Source: an uncultured Pelagibacteraceae bacterium (lineage in GTDB: Bacteria; Pseudomonadota; Alphaproteobacteria; Pelagibacterales; Pelagibacteraceae). From it: a stretch of 64,000 bases of DNA. Location of the stretch: positions 1-64,000 of the forward strand of contig CACFSU010000004.1 in NCBI GenBank assembly GCA_902569055.1, given 5' to 3'. Both the position numbers and the translations under genes were made by a program. Below, in pieces: positions 49,493-64,000 of the stretch. Below the pieces are notes generated by a model. It saw only the letters and a program-made list of their open reading frames with translations, had not been told where the DNA came from and searched no databases. Position 1 is the first letter of the stretch; each line of letters opens with the position of its first letter.

Positions 49493-50799
49493 ATCGAAAA
49501 AAGTAACGGAACACCCTCTGGATCTCCAAGAATCTTTCCATCTTTCATTTTAATTTTTCCACCAACTATTGTTGCAATTGGAGTGCCTTTAAATTCAAAA
49601 CCATTAAAAGGAGACCAACTACATTTGCTCTCAATATCTTCATTTTTGATAATAGTCTTTTTATTCATATCAACAATTGTAAAGTCAGCATCAAAACCTT
49701 TTTTTATAAAACCTTTGTTTTTAATTCCAAAAATTTTTACTGGATTTTCACATACTAAATTTATTAATTGTTTAAGAGATAGTTTTCCATCATTTACATG
49801 ATTTAACATAACTGGCATCAAAGTTTGAACTCCTGGCATCCCTGAAGGTGAATTAGGATATTCCTTATCTTTGTTTACCTTTAAATGCGGAGCATGGTCT
49901 GATCCAATAGTATCGTTATAATTATTTTTCACTGCATACCATAATCTATCATAATGTGATTTGTCTCTTAACGGGGGATTCATTTGAGCATATGTGCCTA
50001 GTTTGTCATAACATTCTGGTGCATAAATCGTCAAATGCTGTGGGGTGATTTCAAATGTGATATTACCTTTATGTTGAGACAAGAAATCTATTTCTTGCTT
50101 TGTGGTGATATGAAGCACATGAGCTTTTTTATTATAACGTTCTGCAATTCTTACTATTCTTCTAGTAGAAGAGATTGCGCACTCTTCGCTTCTCCAAACA
50201 GGATGTGAATGTACGTCACCTTTTTTAATTAATTTTTTATTGTTATTCAAAATTTCTTCATCCTCTGAGTGGACTGCAACAACTTTTGAGCTATTTTTGA
50301 ATACTGTTTCAATATCTTTTTCATCAGCAACTAAAAGATTCCCAGTTGAAGAACCTGCAAAAAGTTTAATTCCACAACAACCCTCTAAATTTTTTAAATC
50401 TGCTAATTCTTTTGCATTATCGGCAGTAGCACCAAAATAAAAAGCATAATTGCAATACATTCTATTTTTAGCGAGATCTAATTTTTTTTGAAATTCTTTT
50501 TTAGTTGATGTTGGTGGATTAGTATTAGGCATTTCAAATACTGCAGTAATTCCTCCAGCAACTGCAGCTCTGCTACCGGAATGAAGATCTTCAGTATCTG
50601 TAGACCCAGGTTCTCTAAAATGAGTTTGAGTATCTATACATCCTGGTAAAACCGTTAAACCTTTGGCTTCAATAATATCTTTTGCTTTATCAGAAATTTG
50701 ACCTATCTCTTCTATTTTTCCATTTTTAATAGCAACATCTACATCTTTTAATTCACCTTCGGTATAACATTGCCCATTTTTAATTATTAAATCTAACAT
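49489..50799 (-). CDS. pyrC: Dihydroorotase (amidohydrolase type I)
   Basis: GCIDTQTHFREPGSTDTEDLHSGSRAAVAGGIT, SEDEE, HVLHITTK, GSDHAPH. Confidence 0.85.
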   Translation of the reverse strand: MLDLIIKNGQCYTEGELKDVDVAIKNGKIEEIGQISDKAKDIIEAKGLTVLPGCIDTQTHFREPGSTDTEDLHSGSRAAVAGGITAVFEMPNTNPPTSTKKEFQKKLDLAKNRMYCNYAFYFGATADNAKELADLKNLEGCCGIKLFAGSSTGNLLVADEKDIETVFKNSSKVVAVHSEDEEILNNNKKLIKKGDVHSHPVWRSEECAISSTRRIVRIAERYNKKAHVLHITTKQEIDFLSQHKGNITFEITPQHLTIYAPECYDKLGTYAQMNPPLRDKSHYDRLWYAVKNNYNDTIGSDHAPHLKVNKDKEYPNSPSGMPGVQTLMPVMLNHVNDGKLSLKQLINLVCENPVKIFGIKNKGFIKKGFDADFTIVDMNKKTIIKNEDIESKCSWSPFNGFEFKGTPIATIVGGKIKMKDGKILGDPEGVPLLFSI

Positions 50800-50845
50800 T
50801 TTTGATAAAAGTAATTATATTAAATAAATAAGATATCAAGTAATT

Positions 50846-51733
50846 ATGAAAAACAATGTTTACATATTGGAAGACAGAGCAATACTTTATATTAATGGTA
50901 TAGATTCTAAAGATTTTCTTCAAAATCTAATTAGTAACAACATAAATAAAGTAAGAGATAACTCTAGTTGTTTCGCATCTCTATTAACTCCTCAAGGAAA
51001 GTTTCTTTATGAATTTATAATTATTAAACATAAATCAGGCTATTTTATTGACTGCGAAAAATCTCAATCTGAAGAAATATTTAAACAATTAAATACTTAT
51101 AAAATTAGATCAAAAGTTGAAATTTTAAATTTAAGTAATGAGTTTGTTGTTGCAAGTTTTGGATATGAAAAATATTCATCCATTAAAGGTTCAAAAAATA
51201 TTTTAGGTTATACTTTCAAATACCGAGAGGATCCAATTATTTTAGATCCAAGAAATAAAAATTTGGGTGCTAGATTAATCATCAATTTAGAGAAACTATA
51301 TTTATCATTAAAAAAATTAGACTTAAAAGATGATAAAATTGAAAAATATTATAATGAAAGCCATAAACTTGGAATAGTTCCCAAAAATTTAAATCAATTA
51401 CAAAATAAAATATTTGGAATCGAATGTAATTATGAAGAGCTTAATGGAATAGATTTTAAAAAAGGATGTTATGTTGGTCAAGAAAACACTGCCAGAATAA
51501 AATTAAATAATAAGCTTTCAAAAAGATTGCTGCCTATTGAAATTATCGATGGAAAGCTATCTGAAGATGAAAAAATTTATAATAATGACGTCGAAATTGG
51601 AAAAGTTTTAATAAATGAGGAATACCCCTTTGCGGTAATTAAATATTTAGATAAAAATTTTAATAAAGATCAAACATTTCAAAGCAAGAATGGAACTTTC
51701 AAAATTTTTATACCCGAATGGCTAAAAATTTAA
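50846..51733 (+). CDS. ygfZ: Folate-binding YgfZ/GcvT-like protein
   Basis: K-GCYVGQE motif (KKGCYVGQENTARIKLNNKLSKRLLPI). Confidence 0.88.
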   Translation: MKNNVYILEDRAILYINGIDSKDFLQNLISNNINKVRDNSSCFASLLTPQGKFLYEFIIIKHKSGYFIDCEKSQSEEIFKQLNTYKIRSKVEILNLSNEFVVASFGYEKYSSIKGSKNILGYTFKYREDPIILDPRNKNLGARLIINLEKLYLSLKKLDLKDDKIEKYYNESHKLGIVPKNLNQLQNKIFGIECNYEELNGIDFKKGCYVGQENTARIKLNNKLSKRLLPIEIIDGKLSEDEKIYNNDVEIGKVLINEEYPFAVIKYLDKNFNKDQTFQSKNGTFKIFIPEWLKI

Positions 51734-51738
51734 TTTTT

Positions 51739-51824
51739 TGGTGCGGCCAGAGAGATTCGAACTCTCATGAACTAAGTTCACACGGCCCTCAACCGTGCCT
51801 GTCTACCAATTTCAGCATGGCCGC
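51739..51824 (-). tRNA. tRNA-Leu (anticodon GAG), long variable arm, encoded CCA
   Basis: Minus strand GCGGCCATGCTGAAATTGGTAGACAGGCACGGTTGAGGGCCGTGTGAACTTAGTTCATGAGAGTTCGAATCTCTCTGGCCGCACCA; acceptor, D, anticodon loop TTGAGGG, T arm. Confidence 0.95.
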
Positions 51825-51885
51825 ATTGTAAAATGCCTCACATTAAATCAATGACAAGTAGGTTTCAAATTGATAAATTTTCATT

Positions 51886-52875
51886 ATGGAATATACTCAA
51901 GAAGTAAAAAAAACTACTGACCCAATATATCAAAAGATATCTAAGGTTATGCCTGAGATAGAGTGGTCAGTGCATGCACCTTACATACACAAGATTAATA
52001 AGTTAAAAAAAGATAAGAATGCAGTTATTCTTGCTCACAACTACCAAACCCCAGAAATTTATCATGGAATTGCAGATTTTTCAGCAGATTCTTTAGCCCT
52101 CGCTGTAGAGGCATCAAAAACATCTGCTGATATTATTGTAATGGCTGGAGTTCATTTTATGGCTGAAACTGCTAAACTAATGAGTCCTAATAAAAAAGTT
52201 TTACTTCCAGATATGAAAGCAGGATGTTCGCTATCCTCATCAATAACAGGAAAAGATGTTAGATTATTGAAGGAAAAATATCCTGGAGTTCCTGTAGTTT
52301 CATATGTCAATACTTCTGCAGATGTAAAAGCAGAAACAGATGTGTGTTGTACATCGGCTAATGCAGTTAAAATTGTAAAATCATTAGACGTTAAAAAAGT
52401 AATTTTTTTACCAGATGATTATCTTGCAAAATATGTTGCTTCTCAAACTGATGTAGAGATAATTTCTTGGAAAGGAATTTGTATAGTTCATGATCAATTT
52501 AATGAAAATGAAATAAATAATATTAGAAAAACTAACCCTGGAATTAAAATTATTGCACACCCTGAATGTCCGCCAGAGGTAATTAAAGCAAGTGACTTTG
52601 CTGGTTCAACCTCAGGAATGATAAATTATGTTAGAGATAACCAGCCGAAAAAAGTTATGATGGTAACTGAGTGTTCAATGAGTGATAACATACAAGTAGA
52701 AAACCCAAACGTAGAATTTATTAGACCATGTAATATGTGTCCACACATGAAAAAAATTACATTGCCGAAAATTCTGAACTGTTTAGAAAATGAAACTGGT
52801 GAAATAATTATGGACAAGAAAACAATTAACAAAGCTAGATTATCAGTAGAAAAAATGGTTGCTATCGGCAGATAA
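51886..52875 (+). CDS. nadA: Quinolinate synthase
   Basis: AVILAHNYQTPEIYHGIADFSADSLALA, AHPECPPEVI, TECSMSDN, CNMCPHMKKITL. Confidence 0.96.
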   Translation: MEYTQEVKKTTDPIYQKISKVMPEIEWSVHAPYIHKINKLKKDKNAVILAHNYQTPEIYHGIADFSADSLALAVEASKTSADIIVMAGVHFMAETAKLMSPNKKVLLPDMKAGCSLSSSITGKDVRLLKEKYPGVPVVSYVNTSADVKAETDVCCTSANAVKIVKSLDVKKVIFLPDDYLAKYVASQTDVEIISWKGICIVHDQFNENEINNIRKTNPGIKIIAHPECPPEVIKASDFAGSTSGMINYVRDNQPKKVMMVTECSMSDNIQVENPNVEFIRPCNMCPHMKKITLPKILNCLENETGEIIMDKKTINKARLSVEKMVAIGR

Positions 52876-52881
52876 CTCTCA

Positions 52882-53715
52882 GTGTCAAAAATTAAACTTA
52901 GCGAAAATTTTATAAAAAATACTGTTAAGCTTGCCCTTAATGAAGACCTTTATCCGTCTGGAGACATAACTTCGAACCTTGTTGAAAATAATAAAATAAT
53001 TAAGTTTAAATTAATATCTAATCATAACGCAGTAATTGGTGGTTTGTTGTTTGCAAAACATGCTTTTTCATTAATTGATAATAAGATTAAATTCATAATC
53101 AAAAATAAAGATGGGTCTCAAATAAAAAAAGGATCTTTAATAGCTACAATAGAAGGTAGAGCAAAGAATATACTCATAGCTGAAAGAGTGGCTCTAAATT
53201 TTTTGTCTCATATCTCGGGAATTGCAACAAAAACAAATCAATTCGTAAAAAAAGTAAGTAAAAAATGTAAAATTTGTTGTACTCGTAAAACAATTCCCAA
53301 TTTAAGAGTAATTCAAAAATATGCAGTTAAATTAGGAGGAGGTACTAATCATAGATTCAATCTTAGTGATGAATTTTTAGTAAAAGATAACCATATTGCT
53401 AGTTCAGATATAAAAAGATTAATTTTGTTAGCTATTAAAAATAAAAAAGGAAGAAAAGTTACTGTAGAAGTTGATAATTTAAATCAACTTAAAAGTATTA
53501 TGGGTTTGAAATTTAATACTGTCTTGTTTGATAATATGAATATCAAAAATTTAAAAATAGGCGTTAAAATTGCAAAAAAATATTATGAAACTGAAGCTTC
53601 AGGAAATATTAGTCTTAAAACAGTAAAGTCTGTTGCTGCAACAGGAGTTGATAGAATTTCAGTTGGTAGCATTACACATAGTGTTCCAGCTATAGATTTT
53701 AAGCTTGAAGTTTAA
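52882..53715 (+). CDS. nadC: Nicotinate-nucleotide diphosphorylase (carboxylating); GTG start
   Basis: LNEDLYPSGDITSN, ERVALNFLSHISGIAT, CTRKTIPNLRVIQKYAVKLGGGTNHRFNLSDEFLVKDNH. Confidence 0.95.
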   Translation: MSKIKLSENFIKNTVKLALNEDLYPSGDITSNLVENNKIIKFKLISNHNAVIGGLLFAKHAFSLIDNKIKFIIKNKDGSQIKKGSLIATIEGRAKNILIAERVALNFLSHISGIATKTNQFVKKVSKKCKICCTRKTIPNLRVIQKYAVKLGGGTNHRFNLSDEFLVKDNHIASSDIKRLILLAIKNKKGRKVTVEVDNLNQLKSIMGLKFNTVLFDNMNIKNLKIGVKIAKKYYETEASGNISLKTVKSVAATGVDRISVGSITHSVPAIDFKLEV

Positions 53716-54083
53716 TTAACAAATTTTGAAAGATCTGGTTTAAAGTAATTTGGCCCTTTCATTACTTTACCTAATTCATTATAAATTGGTTTGCCGTTCT
53801 CATCTAATTTACTCATATTTGAATTTTGAACTTCTTCAAAACATTTATCTAAATCAATTCCAAATGCGTGTCCGGCTCCATATGTAACATAAAGAATATC
53901 AGTAAGTGCATCTGCGACCTCCAATAAATCTTTATTTTTCATAGCCTCTATGAGTTCCTCAAGCTCTTCTCTAATTAAACTAATCCTAAGTTTATTGATT
54001 TTATCTGAGCTAAATGAAGGCTTATATTTAACATCTTGACCAAAAGTTTTCATGAAAATTCCAACCTTACTAAAATTTGACAT
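53712..54083 (-). CDS. MazG/PRA-PH-like nucleotide pyrophosphohydrolase
   Basis: LIREELEELIEAMKNKDLLEVADALTDILYVTYG (EExxE...ExxDxxxD). Confidence 0.85.
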   Translation of the reverse strand: MSNFSKVGIFMKTFGQDVKYKPSFSSDKINKLRISLIREELEELIEAMKNKDLLEVADALTDILYVTYGAGHAFGIDLDKCFEEVQNSNMSKLDENGKPIYNELGKVMKGPNYFKPDLSKFVN

Positions 54084-54149
54084 AATGCTCCTGTAAGTTT
54101 TAAAAAATTAATGTATATTTATAATAATTTAATTATTACTTATTAATCA

Positions 54150-55538
54150 ATGAAATTAAGAAAAGAATTTGATAGTATAGGATCCATAAATGTTCCAAAT
54201 GATAAATATTGGGGAGCCTCAACACAAAGATCTAGAAAATATTTTGATATTGGTGAGTTTTTAGTAAGACCAATCTTAATTAAATCTATTGCGATAATCA
54301 AAAAAGCAGCTGCAATAGTTCACAAAAAAGAAAAGCAAATTTCACCAAATATTTCTAAAGCAATAATCAAAGCATCTAATGAAGTAATATCTGGTAAATT
54401 AAAAGAACATTTTCCTTTAAAAGTTTGGCAAACAGGATCTGGAACTCAAACAAATATGAATGTAAATGAAGTTATAGCTAATAGAGCTATAGAAATTTTA
54501 GGAGGAAAAAAAGGTACAAAAAAACCTGTTCATCCTAATGACCATGTTAATAAATCTCAATCTACTAATGATGTTTTTCCAACTTCAATGCATATTGCTA
54601 TTGCCTTGGAAACTAAAAACAAGCTTTTACCTTCGCTAGAATTATTAAATAAAGAATTAAAAAAAAAAGTTTCAAAATTTAAAAATATAGTTAAGGTTGG
54701 AAGAACTCATTTGCAAGATGCTACCCCTCTATCTTTAGGACAGGAATTTTCAGGATATCAATCTCAACTAGAGGATTGCATTCTGAGAATTAAAAATGCT
54801 TTAAATGAAATTTATTTTTTAGCTCAAGGAGGGACTGCGGTAGGAACAGGAATAAATAGTAGAAAAGGTTTTGATAAAAAAATTATTAAAGAAATAAAAA
54901 AAATAACAAGGCTACCATTTAGACCAACAAAAAATAAATTTGCTGCCTTGGCAGCTCATGATCAAATAGTAAACTTTTCTGGTACTTTAAATACAACAGC
55001 TGTCTGTTTAATGAAAATAGCAAATGATATTAGATTTTTAGGATCAGGTCCAAGAGCAGGATATGGTGAAATTATTTTGCCTGCAAATGAACCTGGTTCA
55101 TCAATTATGCCAGGCAAAATAAATCCAACTCAGTCTGAAGCTGTGACAATGGTTTGTGTAAAAGTAATAGGAAATCATAATGGAATTACAATGGCTGGTT
55201 CACATGGTCATTTTGAATTAAATGTTTTTAAACCTTTAATTGCACATAATATTTTGCAGTCCATAGATTTACTTTCTGATAGTACCAAAAATTTTTCTCT
55301 TTACTGTATTAAAGGAATAAAAGCAGATAAAATTAAAATAAAAAAATATTTAGATAATTCCTTAATGTTAGTAACTGCATTAGCTCCAAAAATTGGATAT
55401 GATAATGCTGCAAAAATAGCTAAAGCTGCCTTAAAAAATAATACAACATTAAAAATTGAAGCTTTAAAAACTGGTTTAATCAAAGAAAAAGATTATGATA
55501 AAATAGTTGACCCAAGAAAAATGATTTATCCTAACTAA
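54150..55538 (+). CDS. fumC: Class II fumarate hydratase
   Basis: WQTGSGTQTNMNVNEVIANRA, VGRTHLQDATPLSLGQEFSGY, GSSIMPGKINPTQSEA. Confidence 0.97.
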   Translation: MKLRKEFDSIGSINVPNDKYWGASTQRSRKYFDIGEFLVRPILIKSIAIIKKAAAIVHKKEKQISPNISKAIIKASNEVISGKLKEHFPLKVWQTGSGTQTNMNVNEVIANRAIEILGGKKGTKKPVHPNDHVNKSQSTNDVFPTSMHIAIALETKNKLLPSLELLNKELKKKVSKFKNIVKVGRTHLQDATPLSLGQEFSGYQSQLEDCILRIKNALNEIYFLAQGGTAVGTGINSRKGFDKKIIKEIKKITRLPFRPTKNKFAALAAHDQIVNFSGTLNTTAVCLMKIANDIRFLGSGPRAGYGEIILPANEPGSSIMPGKINPTQSEAVTMVCVKVIGNHNGITMAGSHGHFELNVFKPLIAHNILQSIDLLSDSTKNFSLYCIKGIKADKIKIKKYLDNSLMLVTALAPKIGYDNAAKIAKAALKNNTTLKIEALKTGLIKEKDYDKIVDPRKMIYPN

Positions 55539-57019
55539 AAATATTCAAAAAAATTCTTAACAAAATTTCTAAATATTACTTTATTAAAAAAATTATTGTT
55601 TTGAGAATTAAAATTATTTATAAAATTATTAATTTTGTTATTTGAATGATTATTAATTTTAGTATTAATAAATTTAATCTTTCTTTCATTAAAGTTTATA
55701 ATAAATTCAAATTTTATCTTTTTGATTTCATATCTATATTCATTTTTAATTTGATAATAATTATAAAATTTGCCTAAATTTATAAAATCAAAAACAATAG
55801 AACCAATTAATTTAATATTATTATCTTCATTTAATAATTGTGTATCAACAATTTTGATTAAAACAGAGTCATTCCAGGTAGCACTCGAGTTATTTATATA
55901 AACATTTCCCTCTTCAAAAATAGTTTTTAGATGAATTTTTTCTAAATAGTTAATACTTTTAATTTTTTCTAAATTTATATTTATATCGGCATTTATATTT
56001 TGATTACTATATATTTCTGAATTAATTAAATTCATAAAAATAGAATTTTCTTTTATCAATTTTTTAATATCTAATTCGTTAAGATTAAAATCAAATGAAA
56101 AATAAAAAGGCTTTATATCTATATCACCTTTAAAGTTATCATCTTCAGATTTAATTAAAAAAGAATTTTTATTCTTATTGTATTTAAAACTATTAATATT
56201 ATTTATAACTTGAATATTAAATAATCCTTCAAAATCTTTATTTTTATATTGTAAAAAATTTTTAATTTCAAATCTCATATCTTTTGACTTTAAATTAAAT
56301 AATAAAAATTTTTTCTCAGGATTGTTGCTTAAATAAAAATTAAATGGTAAATTAAAAATTTTATAATTTGCATTTAATTGATGTTTGTCTTCTAAATCAT
56401 AAAAAAAATTTAATCTATTTAGATCAACTAAAAAAATAACATCATCAGAAATGTCTTTATAAAAAATAATACTATCTTTAAAAATAATATTATGGTCACT
56501 TATATTTGAATTTAAAATATTAGTAAAAAAAGTTAAATTATTTTTTTTTAAATTAAATTCATTATTTTTAAAAAGTATATCTTTGACTTTTAATTCATCA
56601 AATTTAAAAAAATTTTTTGCTGAAATATAAATTTTTGTATTTTTTGAGCTAATTAACAAATTCTCATCTTGAAAAATACTTAGATTATTTGCATAAAAAT
56701 GTGGCCTTGGGAAAAGTGCGTAGGAAATTTTATCTGTAAAATTAACTTTTAAATTGTATTTATTTATTATTTGATTTTCTAATTTAAGTTTAACAGAATT
56801 TTTATCATAAAAAGTAGGTATTAAAAAATAGCTTGAAAATGAAATAACTAATAAGCCAAAACATAAAAAAACTAAGTTATTAATCTTTTTTAATCTTGAG
56901 TTTTTCTTTTTATACTCCTTTATAAGATTGCTTATATTATTAAAAAAACTTTCTATTAATTTATTTATTGATAATAGTAATTTGTTAAATCTTTTTTTTG
57001 TAATATTTATATTTAACAT
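55535..57019 (-). CDS. AsmA-like large hypothetical membrane-anchored protein
   Basis: N-terminal TM followed by AsmA-like pattern (KVNFTDKISYALFPRPHFYANNLSI); very Asn/Lys/Ile/Phe rich. Confidence 0.55.
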   Translation of the reverse strand: MLNINITKKRFNKLLLSINKLIESFFNNISNLIKEYKKKNSRLKKINNLVFLCFGLLVISFSSYFLIPTFYDKNSVKLKLENQIINKYNLKVNFTDKISYALFPRPHFYANNLSIFQDENLLISSKNTKIYISAKNFFKFDELKVKDILFKNNEFNLKKNNLTFFTNILNSNISDHNIIFKDSIIFYKDISDDVIFLVDLNRLNFFYDLEDKHQLNANYKIFNLPFNFYLSNNPEKKFLLFNLKSKDMRFEIKNFLQYKNKDFEGLFNIQVINNINSFKYNKNKNSFLIKSEDDNFKGDIDIKPFYFSFDFNLNELDIKKLIKENSIFMNLINSEIYSNQNINADININLEKIKSINYLEKIHLKTIFEEGNVYINNSSATWNDSVLIKIVDTQLLNEDNNIKLIGSIVFDFINLGKFYNYYQIKNEYRYEIKKIKFEFIINFNERKIKFINTKINNHSNNKINNFINNFNSQNNNFFNKVIFRNFVKNFFEYF

Positions 57020-57048
57020 TTGTGCAAATTTATAAATTAATAATTTAA

Positions 57049-59078
57049 ATGGTAAACTCTGATTATCTAAAAAATTTAAATAAAGCTCAAAAAGAAGCTG
57101 TAATGTATCTAGATGGCCCTCTTTTAATAGTTGCTGGCGCTGGTTCTGGAAAAACTAAAGTTTTAACCAGTCGGATCGCTCATATAATTGCAGAGAAAAA
57201 AGCATATCCTAATCAAATATTATCAGTAACTTTCACTAATAAGGCTGCTAAAGAAATGCAATCAAGGGTAAGTAAAATTCTTGGTGCAAGTGCCACTGGG
57301 TTATCTTGGTTAGGAACTTTTCATTCAATTTGTGCAAAGCTACTGAGAAAACATTCAACTGCCGTAAATTTAAATTCAAATTTTACAATTATAGATACAG
57401 ATGATCAGATAAGATTAGTTAAAGATATTTGCAAAGCAGAAAATATAGATGTTAAACAGCTAGCTCCTAGATACGTTCTAGCAATTATTGATAAATGGAA
57501 GAACAAAGGGCAATATCCAAATGAAGTAGTCATTAATAATAAAGATATTTATGAAAAAACTATTCTGCCAGTTTATAAGATTTATCAACAAAAACTTACT
57601 GACTTAAATGTATGTGATTTTGGAGATTTAATTTTACATGTAGTAAAAATTTTTGAAAAAAATGATGATATTAGAGAAATATATTCTAGAAACTTTAAAT
57701 ATATTTTAGTCGACGAATATCAAGATACTAATTATATTCAAAGCCGGTGGCTTAACTTGTTAGCTCAAAAAAATAAAAATCTTTGTTGTGTTGGTGATGA
57801 TGATCAATCTATTTATAGTTGGCGTGGTGCAGAAATTAAAAACTTCTTAGAATTTGATAAAATTTATGAAAATACAAAAGTCATTAGACTAGAACAAAAC
57901 TATAGATCTACTCAGAATATTTTATCTGTTGCATCTGAGTTAATTTCTAATAATCAAAATAGAGTCGGTAAAACTCTAAAAACTACTATGGAAGAAGGAG
58001 AGTTGGTAAAACTTAATTGCTATAAAAATGGAAAAGATGAAGCAGTTGGTGTTTCAGATGAAATAGAAGAAATAAAGAAAAAATTTTCTTTAAATAATGT
58101 AGCCATTTTAGTGAGAGCAATTTTTCAAACAAGAGAATTTGAAGAGAGATTTTTAAAGATTGGTCTACCTTACAGAATTTTGGGAGGTACAAAATTTTAT
58201 GAAAGAGCAGAAATCAAAGATTGTGTTGCATATTTAAGAATAGTTCATCAAGACAAAGATGATTTAGCTTTTGAAAGAATAATTAATAATCCAAAACGTT
58301 CAATTGGGGATAGTTCACTTAAACTAGTTCATGAACTTGCAAAAAAAGAAACAGTGAGTTTGGAATTTGCTTCTAGAAAAATAATAGAACAAAATTTGAT
58401 AAAACCTAAGACTAAACAAGGATTATCTATTTTTTTGAATCTTCTCTCTAAATGGAGAGATGATTTAAATAATAAAAAAATCAATCACATTAAATTATTA
58501 CAAATTATTTTAGATGAGTCTGGTTACTCTGCAATGCTTAAAAACAAAAAAGATATTGAAAATGAAAACAGACTTGAAAACATTAAAGAATTATTAAGTG
58601 CAATGAAAGAATTTGATAACCTCGAGACTTTTTTAGAACATGTTTCCTTGGCAACATCAATTGATCAAGATTGGGATGGACAAAAAATAAATATGATGAC
58701 AATGCATGCAGCCAAAGGTTTAGAATTTGATGTTGTCTTTTTACCTGGTTGGGAAGAAGGACTTTTTCCTCATCAAAAATCAATTGAAGAAAAGGGTCAA
58801 AAAGGCTTGGAGGAAGAAAGAAGATTAGCTTATGTTGGAATTACTAGGGCTAAAAAAAAAGCTACTATTTCTTTTTCAATGAATAGATTTTATCAAGGAG
58901 ACTGGATTGATAGCATGGCATCTAGATTTATTGATGAACTTCCTGTTAATTATATAGAAAAAAATTCTTTTTTTGAAGATGATAAAAATGAAATGGAAGA
59001 TTTTGAATTTAATCAAGATTTTGAAGTGGAGGACGGAAATAGAAGTCCTGGATGGATAAGATATCAGAAGAGAATAAA

Positions 59079-59082
<4 letters not shown>
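57049..59082 (+). CDS. uvrD: UvrD/PcrA superfamily I DNA helicase
   Basis: LIVAGAGSGKTKVL, VDEYQDTN, VGDDDQSIYSWRGA, MTMHAAKGLEFDVVFLPGWEEGLFPH, RRLAYVGITRA. Confidence 0.96.
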
Positions 59083-63621
<4,539 letters not shown>

Positions 63622-63662
63622 AACTTTTAAAAAATTTAATTAATTATAAAGATAAAAAAATA

Positions 63663-64000
63663 TTATGCTATAGATCTTAATAAACTTCTATTTATCAATG
63701 TATGAGGTAGATTTCTCTCTTGTATTTCGATTATTGAAAAGTTTTTATTATTACTAAATACTTTTTTTAATATTTGATTTGTTAAATAATGACCTCCTTG
63801 TGAACACTTTATACTTCCAATTATTCTATATCCACTAGTAAAAAGATCTCCTATACAATCTAAAATTTTATGATTAACAAATTCTTTTTTATTTCTAAGT
63901 CCACCTTTATTTAAAATTTTTTTATTATTTACAACTATAGCATTATCTAAACTTCCACCTTTAGCCAACCCAGTTTTCTTAATGAGCTCTATATCTTCAT
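63663..64000 (-). CDS. lpxC: UDP-3-O-acyl-N-acetylglucosamine deacetylase, C-terminal part (5' end beyond window)
   Basis: EDIELIKKTGLAKGGSLDNAIVV...KEFVNHKILDCIGDL...QGGHYLTNQIL; frame open to window end. Confidence 0.93.
   Translation of the reverse strand, partial: EDIELIKKTGLAKGGSLDNAIVVNNKKILNKGGLRNKKEFVNHKILDCIGDLFTSGYRIIGSIKCSQGGHYLTNQILKKVFSNNKNFSIIEIQERNLPHTLINRSLLRSIA

Noticed and set aside
51739-51824. tRNA-Leu as an integration site
   Set aside because: Flanking genes (ygfZ, nadA) are housekeeping and no attachment-site repeat or integrase is visible.

Overview
The window is AT-rich (judged by eye), very gene-dense bacterial chromosome. It looks like a streamlined marine alphaproteobacterium of the SAR11/Pelagibacterales type, inferred from Lys/Ile/Asn-rich proteins, overlapping genes, proteorhodopsin next to ferredoxin, and many osmolyte/amine uptake and catabolism genes. 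About 60 credible CDS and one tRNA-Leu(GAG) are present; no rRNA, CRISPR array, transposon or prophage was seen.

Main blocks:
(1) ~1-16.5 kb: accessory catabolic region. It holds a glycine-betaine/carnitine-type ABC transporter, an SDR, pseudoazurin and a CdhA/CdhC-like carnitine pair. Next is a translationally coupled TauD-type dioxygenase + PhnZ/TmpB-like HD oxygenase + GMC dehydrogenase + DMT exporter operon. Last is a six-gene operon: luciferase-like monooxygenase, Xsc-like ThDP enzyme, methyltransferase, PF06684 protein, alpha/beta hydrolase and aldehyde dehydrogenase.
(2) 16.5-32 kb: housekeeping genes (panB, guaA, a guaB that appears to lack CBS domains, rlmE, pssA/psd, icd, alaS, recA, tolC-like).
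(3) umuDC with an exact alphaproteobacterial SOS box abutting the umuD start codon.
(4) Surface polysaccharide genes, a dksA variant followed by two coupled micro-ORFs, and an ectoine/polar amino-acid-type ABC transporter.
(5) Blue-tuned proteorhodopsin-ferredoxin-reductase locus.
(6) prpE, pyrC-like, nadA/nadC, fumC, uvrD, ligA, bamD and partial lpxC.

The best candidates for undescribed biology are the TauD+PhnZ-like oxygenase pair and the adjacent LLM/Xsc-like/PF06684 operon. Their substrates cannot be read from sequence alone. All family calls are from reading translated motifs; no database search was run.
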